DNA of 64,000 nt, from positions 1,240,001 through 1,304,000 of the forward strand of contig NZ_CP094527.1 of the NCBI RefSeq assembly GCF_022811725.1, in the 5' to 3' direction. This document shows, piece after piece, positions 7,650 through 15,523 of this stretch. Under the pieces are notes generated by a model. The model saw only the letters and a list, made by a program, of their open reading frames with translations. It was not told where the DNA came from and did not search any database. Both the position numbers and the translations under genes were made by a program. This stretch comes from Mucilaginibacter sp. SMC90 (GTDB taxonomy: Bacteria > Bacteroidota > Bacteroidia > Sphingobacteriales > Sphingobacteriaceae). The stretch's first letter is position 1. Each line of letters begins with the position of its first letter.

Positions 7650-9587
7650 ATGATAATCAAGAATGTTTACTTACTACTTGCCGGACTTTTATTGGCCGGT
7701 TTTACTTCATGCAAGAAGAAAGATATTTTGCCGGATAATTCCGGGAACGTTCCCGGTGACACAACGGTGAGCACCGGAAAGGCGCTGCCGGCGGGGGCGA
7801 AGGATGGGGTTACTTTTGTCAACTCCGGTAAATCAGTAATTTTTAACCTTTATGCCCCGGGCAAAAAATCGGTATCGGTAATAGGCGATTTTAACGGATG
7901 GGACGCTAATGATACTAAAGCGGTGATGAACAATACGCCGGATGGCAAACGCTGGTGGGTGCAGATAGATAATATTGATCCGGCTGTTGAATACGGTTAC
8001 CAGTTTTATATTGATAAATCACTAAAAGTTGCCGATCCATATACCGAAAAAGTACTGGATCCGGACAATGATTCGTACATCTTATCAGATACTTACCCCG
8101 GTTTAAAAAAATATCCAACCGGGAAAACCACCGGTAACGTAAGTGTTTTCCAGGCCAATCAGCCTGCATACAGCTGGAAAAATACAAGCTTTACCCGGCC
8201 CGATAAAAAGAACCTGGTTGTTTATGAATTGCTTTTGCGCGATTTTGTTGATGCACATAATTATCAAACACTTACCGATACTTTAAAATATCTTTCAAAT
8301 TTGGGTGTCAACGCCATTGAGCTGATGCCTATCAACGAGTTTGAGGGCAACCTTTCGTGGGGCTACAACCCATCATTCTACTTTGCACCAGATAAATATT
8401 ATGGTACCAAAAATGCTTTGAAAGCTTTTATTGATGAATGCCATTCGCGCGGCATAGCGGTAATTCAGGATATGGTGCTTAACCATTCGTTTGGACAATC
8501 GCCCATGGTACAAATGTATTTTAATACAGCGGCCAGCAAGCCCGCTGCCAATAATCCCTGGTATAATGTTGATCCGACGCATCCTTATAATGTGGGCTAC
8601 CAGTTTAACCACGAAAGTGCCGACACCAAATATTTTGTAAAGAATGTGCTCAAATTTTGGATGACGGAGTATAAGATAGATGGTTTCCGCTTTGATCTTT
8701 CCAAAGGCTTTACGCAGGTTAATTACGGTACAACTGATGCTGCCGTAAATGCATGGAGCCAATACGATGCCAGTCGTGTAGCTATCTGGAAGGATTATAA
8801 TAACTACATCAAAAGCATCGATAATAATAACTTTTACGTGATACTGGAACACTTTGCAGCTAACCAGGAAGAAAAGGAGCTGGCCGGCGAAGGCATGATG
8901 CTTTGGAATAACCTTAACTACAATGCCAACGAAGCTACCATGGGCTGGTTAACCAACTCCAATTTCCAGGGCCTGTTTTATGACCAGCATACGTTTACGC
9001 AGCCTTACAACCTGGTAAGCTATTTTGAAAGCCATGATGAAGAGCGCCTGCAGTTTAAGAACGAAAGTTATGGCAATGCTGCTGGCAGCTACAATGTAAA
9101 AGATAAAAATACTGGTCTTGCACGCGAGGAAATGGCGGCTGCATTCCTGTTCTCGGTTCCTGGCCCTAAAATGTTATGGCAGTTTGGTGAGCTCGGTTAC
9201 GATGTGAGTATTGATCAGGGGGGCCGTACCAGTAACAAACCTATTTACTGGAACTACAATACCGACCCAAATAGAAGGCATTTATATAGCATTTATTCAA
9301 AAATGATTAAGATGAAGGAGAAGAATGCCGTATTTGCTTCAACCAATTATACATACAGCCTCGGTGGTGCAATAAAAACCATACAGTTAAAGGATGCGAG
9401 TGCAAATGTGGAAGTGGTTGGTAATTTTGACGTGGTGCAGCAAACGGACAACATCAGTTTTCCCGCCACCGGTACCTGGTATGATAACATTAGTAAAGCC
9501 ACTATAAATGTAACATCATTGCCATATTCCATGACCCTGCAGCCTGGCGAATACCATGTTTACAGTAGTGTTGCTTTACAGCAATAA
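7650..9587 (+). CDS. Lipoprotein alpha-amylase-family glycosidase (GH13) with CBM48-like domain
   Basis: A 645-residue envelope glycosidase. The lipoprotein signal peptide ends in LAGFTSC, giving a lipidated cysteine at about residue 21. A CBM48/E-set domain (about 45-140, with VSVIGDFNGWDAND) precedes the GH13 barrel. Catalytic residues are visible: nucleophile D349 in GFRFDLSKG, acid/base E400 in ILEHFA, and transition-state D463 in ESHDEERL. VLNHSF gives the conserved histidine. The CBM48 arrangement resembles branching or debranching enzymes and surface alpha-amylases, so it probably acts on alpha-glucans outside the cytoplasm. Exact specificity cannot be told. No SusC/SusD pair lies nearby, so this is not an obvious polysaccharide-utilisation locus. 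Confidence 0.88.
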   Translation: MIIKNVYLLLAGLLLAGFTSCKKKDILPDNSGNVPGDTTVSTGKALPAGAKDGVTFVNSGKSVIFNLYAPGKKSVSVIGDFNGWDANDTKAVMNNTPDGKRWWVQIDNIDPAVEYGYQFYIDKSLKVADPYTEKVLDPDNDSYILSDTYPGLKKYPTGKTTGNVSVFQANQPAYSWKNTSFTRPDKKNLVVYELLLRDFVDAHNYQTLTDTLKYLSNLGVNAIELMPINEFEGNLSWGYNPSFYFAPDKYYGTKNALKAFIDECHSRGIAVIQDMVLNHSFGQSPMVQMYFNTAASKPAANNPWYNVDPTHPYNVGYQFNHESADTKYFVKNVLKFWMTEYKIDGFRFDLSKGFTQVNYGTTDAAVNAWSQYDASRVAIWKDYNNYIKSIDNNNFYVILEHFAANQEEKELAGEGMMLWNNLNYNANEATMGWLTNSNFQGLFYDQHTFTQPYNLVSYFESHDEERLQFKNESYGNAAGSYNVKDKNTGLAREEMAAAFLFSVPGPKMLWQFGELGYDVSIDQGGRTSNKPIYWNYNTDPNRRHLYSIYSKMIKMKEKNAVFASTNYTYSLGGAIKTIQLKDASANVEVVGNFDVVQQTDNISFPATGTWYDNISKATINVTSLPYSMTLQPGEYHVYSSVALQQ

Positions 9588-9729
9588 CAGGGTTAAAACA
9601 CTAAGTGTTAAGGCTTACAGGAGTGGTTAACCGTTGTTTTTATGTGATGGCTTTCAACCTGTGATTATGTTCTGGAAAACTATAAGTGTGTAATTGCCTT
9701 ATTTTTAATTAATTATTGATTATTAATGT

Positions 9730-9737
9730 TACCTTTG
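9730..9737 (+). promoter_or_regulatory. -7 box for the cold-shock gene
   Basis: TACCTTTG, an 8/8 match to TAnnTTTG, 21 bases before the ATG in an A+T-rich leader. Confidence 0.6.
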
Positions 9738-9758
9738 CAATAATTAAATAAAAATATA

Positions 9759-9947
9759 ATGCAAGGAACAGTAAAATTCTTTAATGAAACCAAAGGTTTC
9801 GGATTTATTACACCAACTAACGGTGGCGCCGAAGTTTTTGTACACGTGTCAGGTTTGATCGACACTATCCGTGAAAACGATAGCGTTACCTACGATGTAG
9901 AACAAGGCAAAAAAGGCCTAAATGCGGTAAATGTAAAAGTAGCTTAA
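9759..9947 (+). CDS. Cold-shock domain protein (CspA family)
   Basis: A 62-residue single cold-shock domain that binds single-stranded RNA or DNA. The RNP1-type motif KGFGFITP and RNP2-type motif EVFVHVSGL are both present, and the protein starts MQGTVKFFNETKGFGF as in the family. It is slightly short compared with the usual 65-70 residues, because the loop between strands 4 and 5 is compact. Monocistronic, with its own promoter and a strong terminator. Probably an RNA chaperone; cold induction is not shown by the sequence. Confidence 0.95.
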   Translation: MQGTVKFFNETKGFGFITPTNGGAEVFVHVSGLIDTIRENDSVTYDVEQGKKGLNAVNVKVA

Positions 9948-9972
9948 ACTATCAATTATATAAAAATCGTAC

Positions 9973-10006
9973 AGCATCTGTTCAGCAATGGGCAGATGCT
10001 TTTTTT
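9973..10006 (+). terminator. Rho-independent terminator after the cold-shock gene
   Basis: The perfect inverted repeat AGCATCTG/CAGATGCT (9973-9980 and 9993-10000) is followed by six T residues. Confidence 0.85.
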
Positions 10007-10013
10007 ATAAAAT

Positions 10014-10059
10014 AAAAAAAGCCTAACGTTTGCTCATATTATAAGCAACACCGTTAGGC
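10014..10059 (-). terminator. Rho-independent terminator after hemH
   Basis: On the minus strand, the stem GCCTAACG/CGTTAGGC (10052-10059 with 10021-10028) is followed by a T run at 10020-10014. It faces the cold-shock terminator in this convergent gap. Confidence 0.8.
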
Positions 10060-10091
10060 AATAATTTATCTTTAATTGGGTGATCTTCTTC

Positions 10092-11117
10092 TTAGTTCAC
10101 AACGGGGCTTACCATCTGCACTAACGCATCAATAAACTTAGGTGCATCGTTCAAACTTTCCACCAGTTGAACATGTTCTCCGCCAAGGGCTTTAAACTCG
10201 TCACCATATTCGGTGGTTACTTCATATACGGTTTCAAGGCAGTCGGCTACAAAGGCAGGACAAAATACTAACAGGCGTTTCTTTCCTTCCTTGGCCAGTT
10301 TAGCTACAATCTCGCTGGTATAAGGCTGCACCCAAGGGTCGTTACCCAGGCGCGATTGAAAACAAATGGTATATTTTTCTCTCGGGATGCCCAATTTTTC
10401 GGCAATTAGCTTCGCGGTATGGTGTGATTGTGCCGAATAGCAAAATCTGTTGGCATCTGTAAGTGTTTCGCAGCAACCTGCCGATTTAAGGCAATGATTA
10501 TGCGTATGGTCGGCTTTGATCAGCTGTCTTTGCGGCAGGCCGTGAAAGCTGAACAGGATATGGTCGTACGTATCTGGATTGTATTTTTGTGCGTTATCGG
10601 CAAAGGTTTCAATCATTAGCTCATTATCATGAAACGAATTGATGAACGTGATATTTGGCGATGTTGGCCATTGGCCAACAATACCCATCACCTTTTCATA
10701 AACCGAACCTGTGCTGGCCGAAGCATACTGCGGAAACAAAGGAATTACCTGGATACTTTCAACAAGGGCTGCTTTAAGGTTCTCTAAAGCCGATTCGATA
10801 GAAGGGTTTTGGTAACGCATGGCCAGCTCAACCATATACTCATCGCCAAGGCGCTGCTGTAAAGCCTGTTGTTGCAAAATGCTGTAGTGCAATAGGGGCG
10901 ATCCTGTTTTGGGATCCCAGATAGCCTGGTATAATTTGGCTGATTTAGGTGCCCTGAAAGGAACAATGAGGCCTTTTACTAAAATGGTACGGGAGAGGGT
11001 TCCAATATCAATAACCCTTGGATCCATCAAAAACTCATTCAAATAACGCTTTACATCTGCTGTACTTGGGCTATCCGGGGTGCCCAGGTTAACCAGTAAA
11101 ATTCCTTTTTTAGCCAT
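10092..11117 (-). CDS. hemH: Ferrochelatase
   Basis: A 341-residue enzyme that inserts Fe2+ into a porphyrin at the end of haem synthesis. The N-terminal signature is MAKKGILLVNLGTPDSP, and the conserved histidine is in HILFSFHGLPQR. A cysteine-rich stretch (HCLKSAGCCETL then FCYSAQ) might bind an Fe-S cluster, as some bacterial ferrochelatases do; this is inference. An in-frame ATG at 11204 would add 29 residues, but a perfect -7 box at 11130-11137 lies inside that extension, and the family N-terminus begins at 11117. The shorter start is therefore chosen. Confidence 0.94.
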   Translation of the reverse strand: MAKKGILLVNLGTPDSPSTADVKRYLNEFLMDPRVIDIGTLSRTILVKGLIVPFRAPKSAKLYQAIWDPKTGSPLLHYSILQQQALQQRLGDEYMVELAMRYQNPSIESALENLKAALVESIQVIPLFPQYASASTGSVYEKVMGIVGQWPTSPNITFINSFHDNELMIETFADNAQKYNPDTYDHILFSFHGLPQRQLIKADHTHNHCLKSAGCCETLTDANRFCYSAQSHHTAKLIAEKLGIPREKYTICFQSRLGNDPWVQPYTSEIVAKLAKEGKKRLLVFCPAFVADCLETVYEVTTEYGDEFKALGGEHVQLVESLNDAPKFIDALVQMVSPVVN

Positions 11118-11129
11118 AATTATCAGGTA

Positions 11130-11137
11130 CAAAAATA
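11130..11137 (-). promoter_or_regulatory. -7 box for hemH
   Basis: TATTTTTG on the minus strand, an 8/8 match to TAnnTTTG, 12 bases before the ATG at 11117. It decides the start codon. Confidence 0.55.
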
Positions 11138-11239
11138 ACAAAAAATGCCCCCTTAACTTATGACGGCGGTCACAAATTACAAATAAATGAGGTGTAAGCA
11201 TCATTTATACTCATGGCATTTACACTCGCGTCATTATAA

Positions 11240-11312
11240 GATACGAGGAAATCGCGAGCTGTACAGAGAAAATGGAGGGGCTATTTTACAGATTGGGGAT
11301 TGCTTTCAAATT
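11240..11312. repeat. Degenerate copy of the CGTCATTGCGAGG palindrome
   Basis: Contains ACGAGGAAATCGCGAG, TACAGAGA, GGGGCTA and CGGGGATTGCTT-like segments in the same order as the intact element at 63006-63099, with many changes. It looks like an eroded copy. Confidence 0.4.
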
Positions 11313-11433
11313 CCCTCAGGGCCCTCCGCGAGTTTAAGTTAACGCGCAAAATTGTTTTGTGGTTTAATCAGCAAGGCGCTTTGTTTTGTCCCTTTGGGTA
11401 ATGTCATTAAGTTAAGGGAAATCCCCCTTCAAG

Positions 11434-11672
11434 GCTACCGTGTCGCCACATCTTTTAATTATTATATGATTATGAATTAAAAGAAAATGTCATTTCGACG
11501 AACCTGTTGGGGGAACGTGCGGATGCGGTGAGGAGAAATCTTATACATCCAGCTCTAAATTATGCAAAGCGACTTTACAGGGCGTATAAGATTTCTCTTT
11601 CGCCCCGGTGCCCAGCCCCATCTGCTCTTTCGAAATGACATTTTTATTTAAAACTTATAGGTACACGGTAGC
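11434..11672 (-). mobile_element. MITE-like element, copy 1
   Basis: About 239 bases with terminal inverted repeats GCTACCGTGT/ACACGGTAGC. It is nearly the same sequence as 38290-38526 but in the opposite orientation. The interior carries inverted AGAAATCTTATAC/GTATAAGATTTCT and TGTCATTTCG/CGAAATGACA segments, so it can fold into a long hairpin. No open reading frame of note. No flanking direct repeat is evident here, unlike copy 2. Transposition would need a transposase supplied elsewhere. Confidence 0.7.
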
Positions 11673-11719
11673 CCAGAGGGGGAACAGGTTTGTAGTAATA
11701 TCACATACCGAAGATAACC

Positions 11720-11762
11720 GTGCCAGAGGTACGGAACACTCGGAGTTGTGTACCTCTGGCAC
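11720..11762. repeat. GTGCCAGAGGTAC hairpin
   Basis: The perfect 13-base inverted repeat GTGCCAGAGGTAC/GTACCTCTGGCAC with a 17-base spacer. Confidence 0.65.
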
Positions 11763-11786
11763 ACCAAGACAAACAAATCTTTAATT

Positions 11787-11910
11787 CTACAAACCTTTTG
11801 CAACTCTGGTGCAACCTGTCAATCCCTTAACTTAATGACATTGCCCTCTGAGGCAAAGGGTATTTCTATCCTTTTTATGCTACAAACCTTTTGCACTTGG
11901 TGCATCTGTC
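11787..11910. repeat. Direct repeats CTACAAACCTTTTGCA
   Basis: Two direct copies of CTACAAACCTTTTGCA, each followed by a TGGTGCA and CTGTC stretch, at 11787-11820 and 11880-11910. The rest of the gap to 12098 holds G+C-rich palindromic fragments (CCCCAGCGGGG at about 11958) and no gene. Confidence 0.5.
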
Positions 11911-12098
11911 CTTAAGCATCTCAATTAATATCAGATTATGTTGTAAAACCTTGCCGGCCCCAGCGGGGCCACGTGTATAGCTTTAAAAAAGCACATTTTG
12001 GGGCTCCGTAGGTGCCTCCTATTGAAATTTAAGGTTGATGAATTTTGTGGGTCAACTTAAATCCGCGAGAGACCCTGTAGGGACGTTCCTGTACTGAA

Positions 12099-12800
12099 TT
12101 ACGAATTGGTTAAATTCTGTTTCTTAGGTAACGGGGCCTTCCATAACCTCCACCACGGTACTCCCGGCGATTCATGATGTTCGTAATGATACCCGAAAAA
12201 GTAGCAGCTAAAAAAGGCTGCAACATGGTTACGGCGTTGGCTTCTGGCAAAATGCCGGTTATCATGCTCTCCTTTGTGAGGCTGATAGGTGCCAAAATAA
12301 AATAACTGTAAAGTGCTTAACAGTGATGGCACTACCCAAAACATAATAAGATTAGGCTGCGGGATCCAGATTTTCAGGATATTGAAAACAACAGCCATCA
12401 CTACAATTTGCCATATCGACAGGTAATTGCGGATAAATTGCACATACCACGTAAAAAAGTTACCCTGGTGATAATCCGGGTCGGAGGAGGTATGTACATG
12501 GCTATGATGTTTGTGGTGCTTGGTATACAATTGCGGGTACCAGAAAGAAGCATACAGAAAAGTGCTCAGATAACCTGCAAAGTTATTTAAGCTCCTGTTT
12601 GGCGAAACGGTACCATGCATAGCATCGTGGGCGGTGATGAATAATCCCGTGTACAAGTGCATCTGCACCAGCATAAACACATAAACCAGTGGATTGGCAA
12701 AAATGAAATGCCATTGCATCAGTAAAATAATGCTTGTTGCCCAGCAACCAATTACCAGCGCGGCTACAAGTAAACCGGTATGTGAGGGACGTTTTTGCAT
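12099..12800 (-). CDS. crtW: Beta-carotene ketolase (CrtW type)
   Basis: A 233-residue integral membrane di-iron oxygenase of the fatty-acid desaturase superfamily. The histidine clusters of CrtW are present: HDAMHG, HHKHHSH and the C-terminal HYEHHESPGVPWW, with FYFGTYQPHKGEH between them. Several hydrophobic segments span the membrane. CrtW adds a 4-keto group to beta-ionone rings; with a gamma-carotene backbone it would give the keto end of deoxyflexixanthin-type pigments. It starts 29 bases downstream of ispH on the same strand, so the two are probably cotranscribed. No crtZ hydroxylase is in the window. Confidence 0.88.
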   Translation of the reverse strand: MQKRPSHTGLLVAALVIGCWATSIILLMQWHFIFANPLVYVFMLVQMHLYTGLFITAHDAMHGTVSPNRSLNNFAGYLSTFLYASFWYPQLYTKHHKHHSHVHTSSDPDYHQGNFFTWYVQFIRNYLSIWQIVVMAVVFNILKIWIPQPNLIMFWVVPSLLSTLQLFYFGTYQPHKGEHDNRHFARSQRRNHVAAFFSCYFFGYHYEHHESPGVPWWRLWKAPLPKKQNLTNS

Positions 12801-12829
12801 GTGATGATGTTACAGCAAAAAGCGTGCTG

Positions 12830-13681
12830 TTAAAAGCTTTCTATCGCGGCTTTTACTTTTTGCATCAACCACATGGGGGTTGATGTAGCGCCGGCGATGC
12901 CTACGGTATCATTGGGGGCAAACATGTTTTTTTCAAGTTCGTCAGTTGATGATATGAAATAGGTGTTTGGGTTATGCTTGCGGCATACTTCGTACAGCAC
13001 TTTACCGTTTGAAGATTTTTTACCCGACACAAAAACGATCTTATCAAAACGTGTTGCAAATTTAGGCAGGTCTTTATCACGGTTACTCACCTGGCGGCAA
13101 ATGGTGTCGTTGGCTTTAAGATCATACCCACGTGAAATAAGCTCATCTTTTACCGAGTAAAATTTATCCATACTCTTGGTAGTTTGACTGTACAGCGTAA
13201 TATTGTGCGGCAACTCCACATTGTCCAATTCGGCAATATCCTGGAAAACTATCGCTTCATCATTGGTTTGTCCCTGCAAGCCAACTACTTCAGCATGACC
13301 GTGTTTGCCAAAGATCAGGATCTTCTCGTTGGAGTCATATGAGGTTTTGATGCGGTTTTGCAGTTTAAGCACTACAGGGCACGAGGCATCAATAAGGGTA
13401 ATATTGTTCTCTAAAGCCGTGCGGTATGTATCAGGCGCTTCACCATGGGCGCGGATAAGTACCTTTTCGTTATGGAGGTCTTTAAGCTGGCTGTGTTCAA
13501 TGATACGAAGTCCCTTTGATCTCAATCGTTCTACTTCTTCGTCATTGTGCACAATATCGCCAAGGCAGTACAGGTAGCCATCTTCTTCTAAAATCTCTTC
13601 GGCCATATCAATGGCGTAAACTACCCCAAAGCAAAAGCCCGAGTCCTGATCAATAGTAACCTGTAACTGATAATCTCCCAT
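12830..13681 (-). CDS. ispH: 4-hydroxy-3-methylbut-2-enyl diphosphate reductase
   Basis: A 283-residue Fe-S enzyme that catalyses the last step of the MEP pathway, making IPP and DMAPP. The three cluster-ligand cysteines are C17 (GFCFGV), C101 (DASCPVV) and C195 (NDTICRQV). H45, H79, H127 and E131 correspond to the active-site residues of the family. A perfect -7 box lies 7 bases before the ATG. Its place directly before crtW and after the cruF gene couples isoprenoid supply to pigment formation, although the enzyme is essential for all isoprenoids. Confidence 0.96.
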   Translation of the reverse strand: MGDYQLQVTIDQDSGFCFGVVYAIDMAEEILEEDGYLYCLGDIVHNDEEVERLRSKGLRIIEHSQLKDLHNEKVLIRAHGEAPDTYRTALENNITLIDASCPVVLKLQNRIKTSYDSNEKILIFGKHGHAEVVGLQGQTNDEAIVFQDIAELDNVELPHNITLYSQTTKSMDKFYSVKDELISRGYDLKANDTICRQVSNRDKDLPKFATRFDKIVFVSGKKSSNGKVLYEVCRKHNPNTYFISSTDELEKNMFAPNDTVGIAGATSTPMWLMQKVKAAIESF

Positions 13682-13688
13682 GGTGTTG

Positions 13689-13696
13689 CAAATTTA
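13689..13696 (-). promoter_or_regulatory. -7 box for ispH-crtW
   Basis: TAAATTTG on the minus strand, an 8/8 match to TAnnTTTG, 7 bases before the ispH ATG. It suggests that ispH and crtW form their own transcription unit. Confidence 0.55.
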
Positions 13697-13775
13697 CGGC
13701 AAAAAAAACCGTTGATTGTAATGATTACGTTGATTTAGCTGATTTTTATGCAGATGGATATTTGATCGACTCAAG

Positions 13776-14453
13776 TTAATACATCAAATTCAAAACTGCA
13801 AAAAACACAAATTGTGCAATGAGTAATGCCGGGGCAACAATACCCTGCCGTTTAAATTTAAACTGCTCAAATATGAAAAGCAGCAATGCGCTCAACGCAA
13901 ACCAGCAAACGTAGTTTTTAAAAGGAATGCCAGCGCCCAACCAATGCCAATAGTCAAAATTAATGGCAATGGGTTCAATCAGCACATCGAGCATGGTAAG
14001 AATAATAGCTCCCGTAAATATCCTTACTAATTTATTAGTAAGCCGGGTTCTTTGCAGGGTAACACCCATTGCATAAATCAGTAAAAACCAATTCACCCCA
14101 ATCATTAAAGGGATATCGAGCAGTTTTGCACCGAGTGTGCCATCATAACTATAATGACCAAAAAGCAAACCCGTATGTACCCCGATATATTCAGCCGTAA
14201 AACCGGTAATAAAAGTGATTAGTGCAAATAGTACAAACCGGCTGTTAAAATTGTCATGGCCGTAAACGAGCACTCCCAACATTAACAGTAAATGCCAGGG
14301 TACCAATGCTATAAATAATACGGTTAATGATGGGATAACAAAGCCAATTAAACCTACCAAATGAAACAAGAAAATGATTGCCACGCAGATGCCGTTTTTG
14401 GCCGACATAGCCCTGCTGGTTACCGGGGGCGTCAAATCTTGCGCCCTTTCCAC
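13776..14453 (-). CDS. cruF: Carotenoid 1'-hydratase-like protein (CruF family)
   Basis: A 225-residue integral membrane protein with six to seven hydrophobic segments. The segment DVLIEPIAINFDYWHWLGAG followed by IPFKNYVCW matches the CruF/bisanhydrobacterioruberin hydratase family, which adds water across the terminal psi-end double bond to give a 1'-hydroxy group. The chosen start overlaps the end of the GT2 gene by 22 bases, implying translational coupling. A second in-frame ATG at 14405 (MSAKNG) would avoid the overlap and cannot be excluded. It fits between the desaturase and glycosyltransferase steps of the pathway. Confidence 0.82.
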   Translation of the reverse strand: MERAQDLTPPVTSRAMSAKNGICVAIIFLFHLVGLIGFVIPSLTVLFIALVPWHLLLMLGVLVYGHDNFNSRFVLFALITFITGFTAEYIGVHTGLLFGHYSYDGTLGAKLLDIPLMIGVNWFLLIYAMGVTLQRTRLTNKLVRIFTGAIILTMLDVLIEPIAINFDYWHWLGAGIPFKNYVCWFALSALLLFIFEQFKFKRQGIVAPALLIAQFVFFAVLNLMY

Positions 14454-15520
14454 ATGGTGGTTTTAGTAAGATAACGCTGTATAGATAAAATTGCCACCAC
14501 CAGCAGGCTAACCATCTGGGTTGGGTGTAAAAGTATGTTATACCAGGCTTTTTGTCCTGCCGAAAGCGAGATCATGATCCGTGTAAGCAAGATCAACCCA
14601 ACAGTAAAAAATATGAGTGGCAGGTTTAAGGTGGTCAGAATAATAAGCGGACCGGCAATTATGATGGTTATGTATATCAAAAAACCGATGATGCTGTAAT
14701 TAAAGGCCGCCAGAAAGTTTTTGCTGAAACCGTTTATCGCTTCATTATAACCCTGGTACATGCGGCAGCTGATCATACCATTGGCCAGTAATGCTTCCCC
14801 ATTGTAACGTTCGGCTTTGATCAGGCGCATGATCTCTACATCTTCCACCACCTTATCTTTCACTGCTTTGTGCCATTGATGTTTATGGTATATGGCGGCG
14901 TCAAATAGCATGAACTGACCACTGGCCGCCGCTACCGAAGCATTTTTAACAATGTATACCAGGCGCAAGGGCAGCAGGTTAAGCAATATGAAATGCATGA
15001 GCGGTACTACCAGGTTTTCGCCTAAGGTAACCATGGTTTGATTGGTGAACAGGCTTAATAAGCCCAGTTGATGCAAGTGCATACGGTGCACCGCACTGTT
15101 GATAAGCCGATTACTGATGTGTTCGTCGGCATCCAGGAATAGCAGGTATTTGCCATCGGCTTGTTTGGCCATCTGGTGGCAGGCATAGTTTTTACCCATC
15201 CAGCCGCCGGGTAATTTATCACCCTTTATTACCCTGAAATTGGGATGACTGGCTGCAAAATTATTGCAAAGCAGGTAAGTATCATCTGTTGAATCATCGT
15301 CATAAACAATCACTTCGTAATTGTTATAATCCTGCTGACAGATAGAATTTAACAAGGTCAATATATTATCCGCCTCATTGCGCGCGGGGATAAGAATAGA
15401 AACCTTATCTGAATAATATCGGCCTATATGGGGCAGCTTGGGGTTGGAGATATAATTGAACAGTGTTACCGCAAACCTGAGTATGATAAAAAAGAGGGTT
15501 ATTAATATAGCTATTGTCAC
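14432..15520 (-). CDS. Membrane glycosyltransferase family 2, probable carotenoid glycosyltransferase
   Basis: A 362-residue GT2 protein with one N-terminal membrane segment, a GT-A domain (KVSILIPARNEADNI, YDDDSTDDT, and the metal-binding DxD in FLDADEH) and three to four C-terminal membrane segments. It sits between an acyltransferase gene and cruF with 3-base spacing and a 22-base overlap. By analogy with CruC of green sulfur bacteria, it probably transfers a sugar to the 1'-hydroxyl of the carotenoid. That substrate is inferred from context only; glycolipid synthesis is the alternative. Confidence 0.8.
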   Translation of the reverse strand: MTIAILITLFFIILRFAVTLFNYISNPKLPHIGRYYSDKVSILIPARNEADNILTLLNSICQQDYNNYEVIVYDDDSTDDTYLLCNNFAASHPNFRVIKGDKLPGGWMGKNYACHQMAKQADGKYLLFLDADEHISNRLINSAVHRMHLHQLGLLSLFTNQTMVTLGENLVVPLMHFILLNLLPLRLVYIVKNASVAAASGQFMLFDAAIYHKHQWHKAVKDKVVEDVEIMRLIKAERYNGEALLANGMISCRMYQGYNEAINGFSKNFLAAFNYSIIGFLIYITIIIAGPLIILTTLNLPLIFFTVGLILLTRIMISLSAGQKAWYNILLHPTQMVSLLVVAILSIQRYLTKTTMWKGRKI

Positions 15521-15523
15521 TTT

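Larger units (their letters stand above)
11400..11842. repeat. Composite repeat bounded by a 20-bp inverted repeat
   Basis: A perfect 20-base inverted repeat containing GTCATTAAGTTAAGGGA lies at 11400-11419 and 11823-11842. Inside are the MITE-like element at 11434-11672 and a hairpin at 11720-11762. The simplest reading is an older palindromic repeat invaded by the MITE-like element. Confidence 0.6.

Noticed and set aside
11118..11204. 29-residue N-terminal extension of ferrochelatase
   Set aside because: A -7 promoter box lies inside it, and the family N-terminus begins at 11117.
12408..12590. Plus-strand frame opposite crtW
   Set aside because: Antisense to the histidine-rich CrtW coding sequence and without features of its own.
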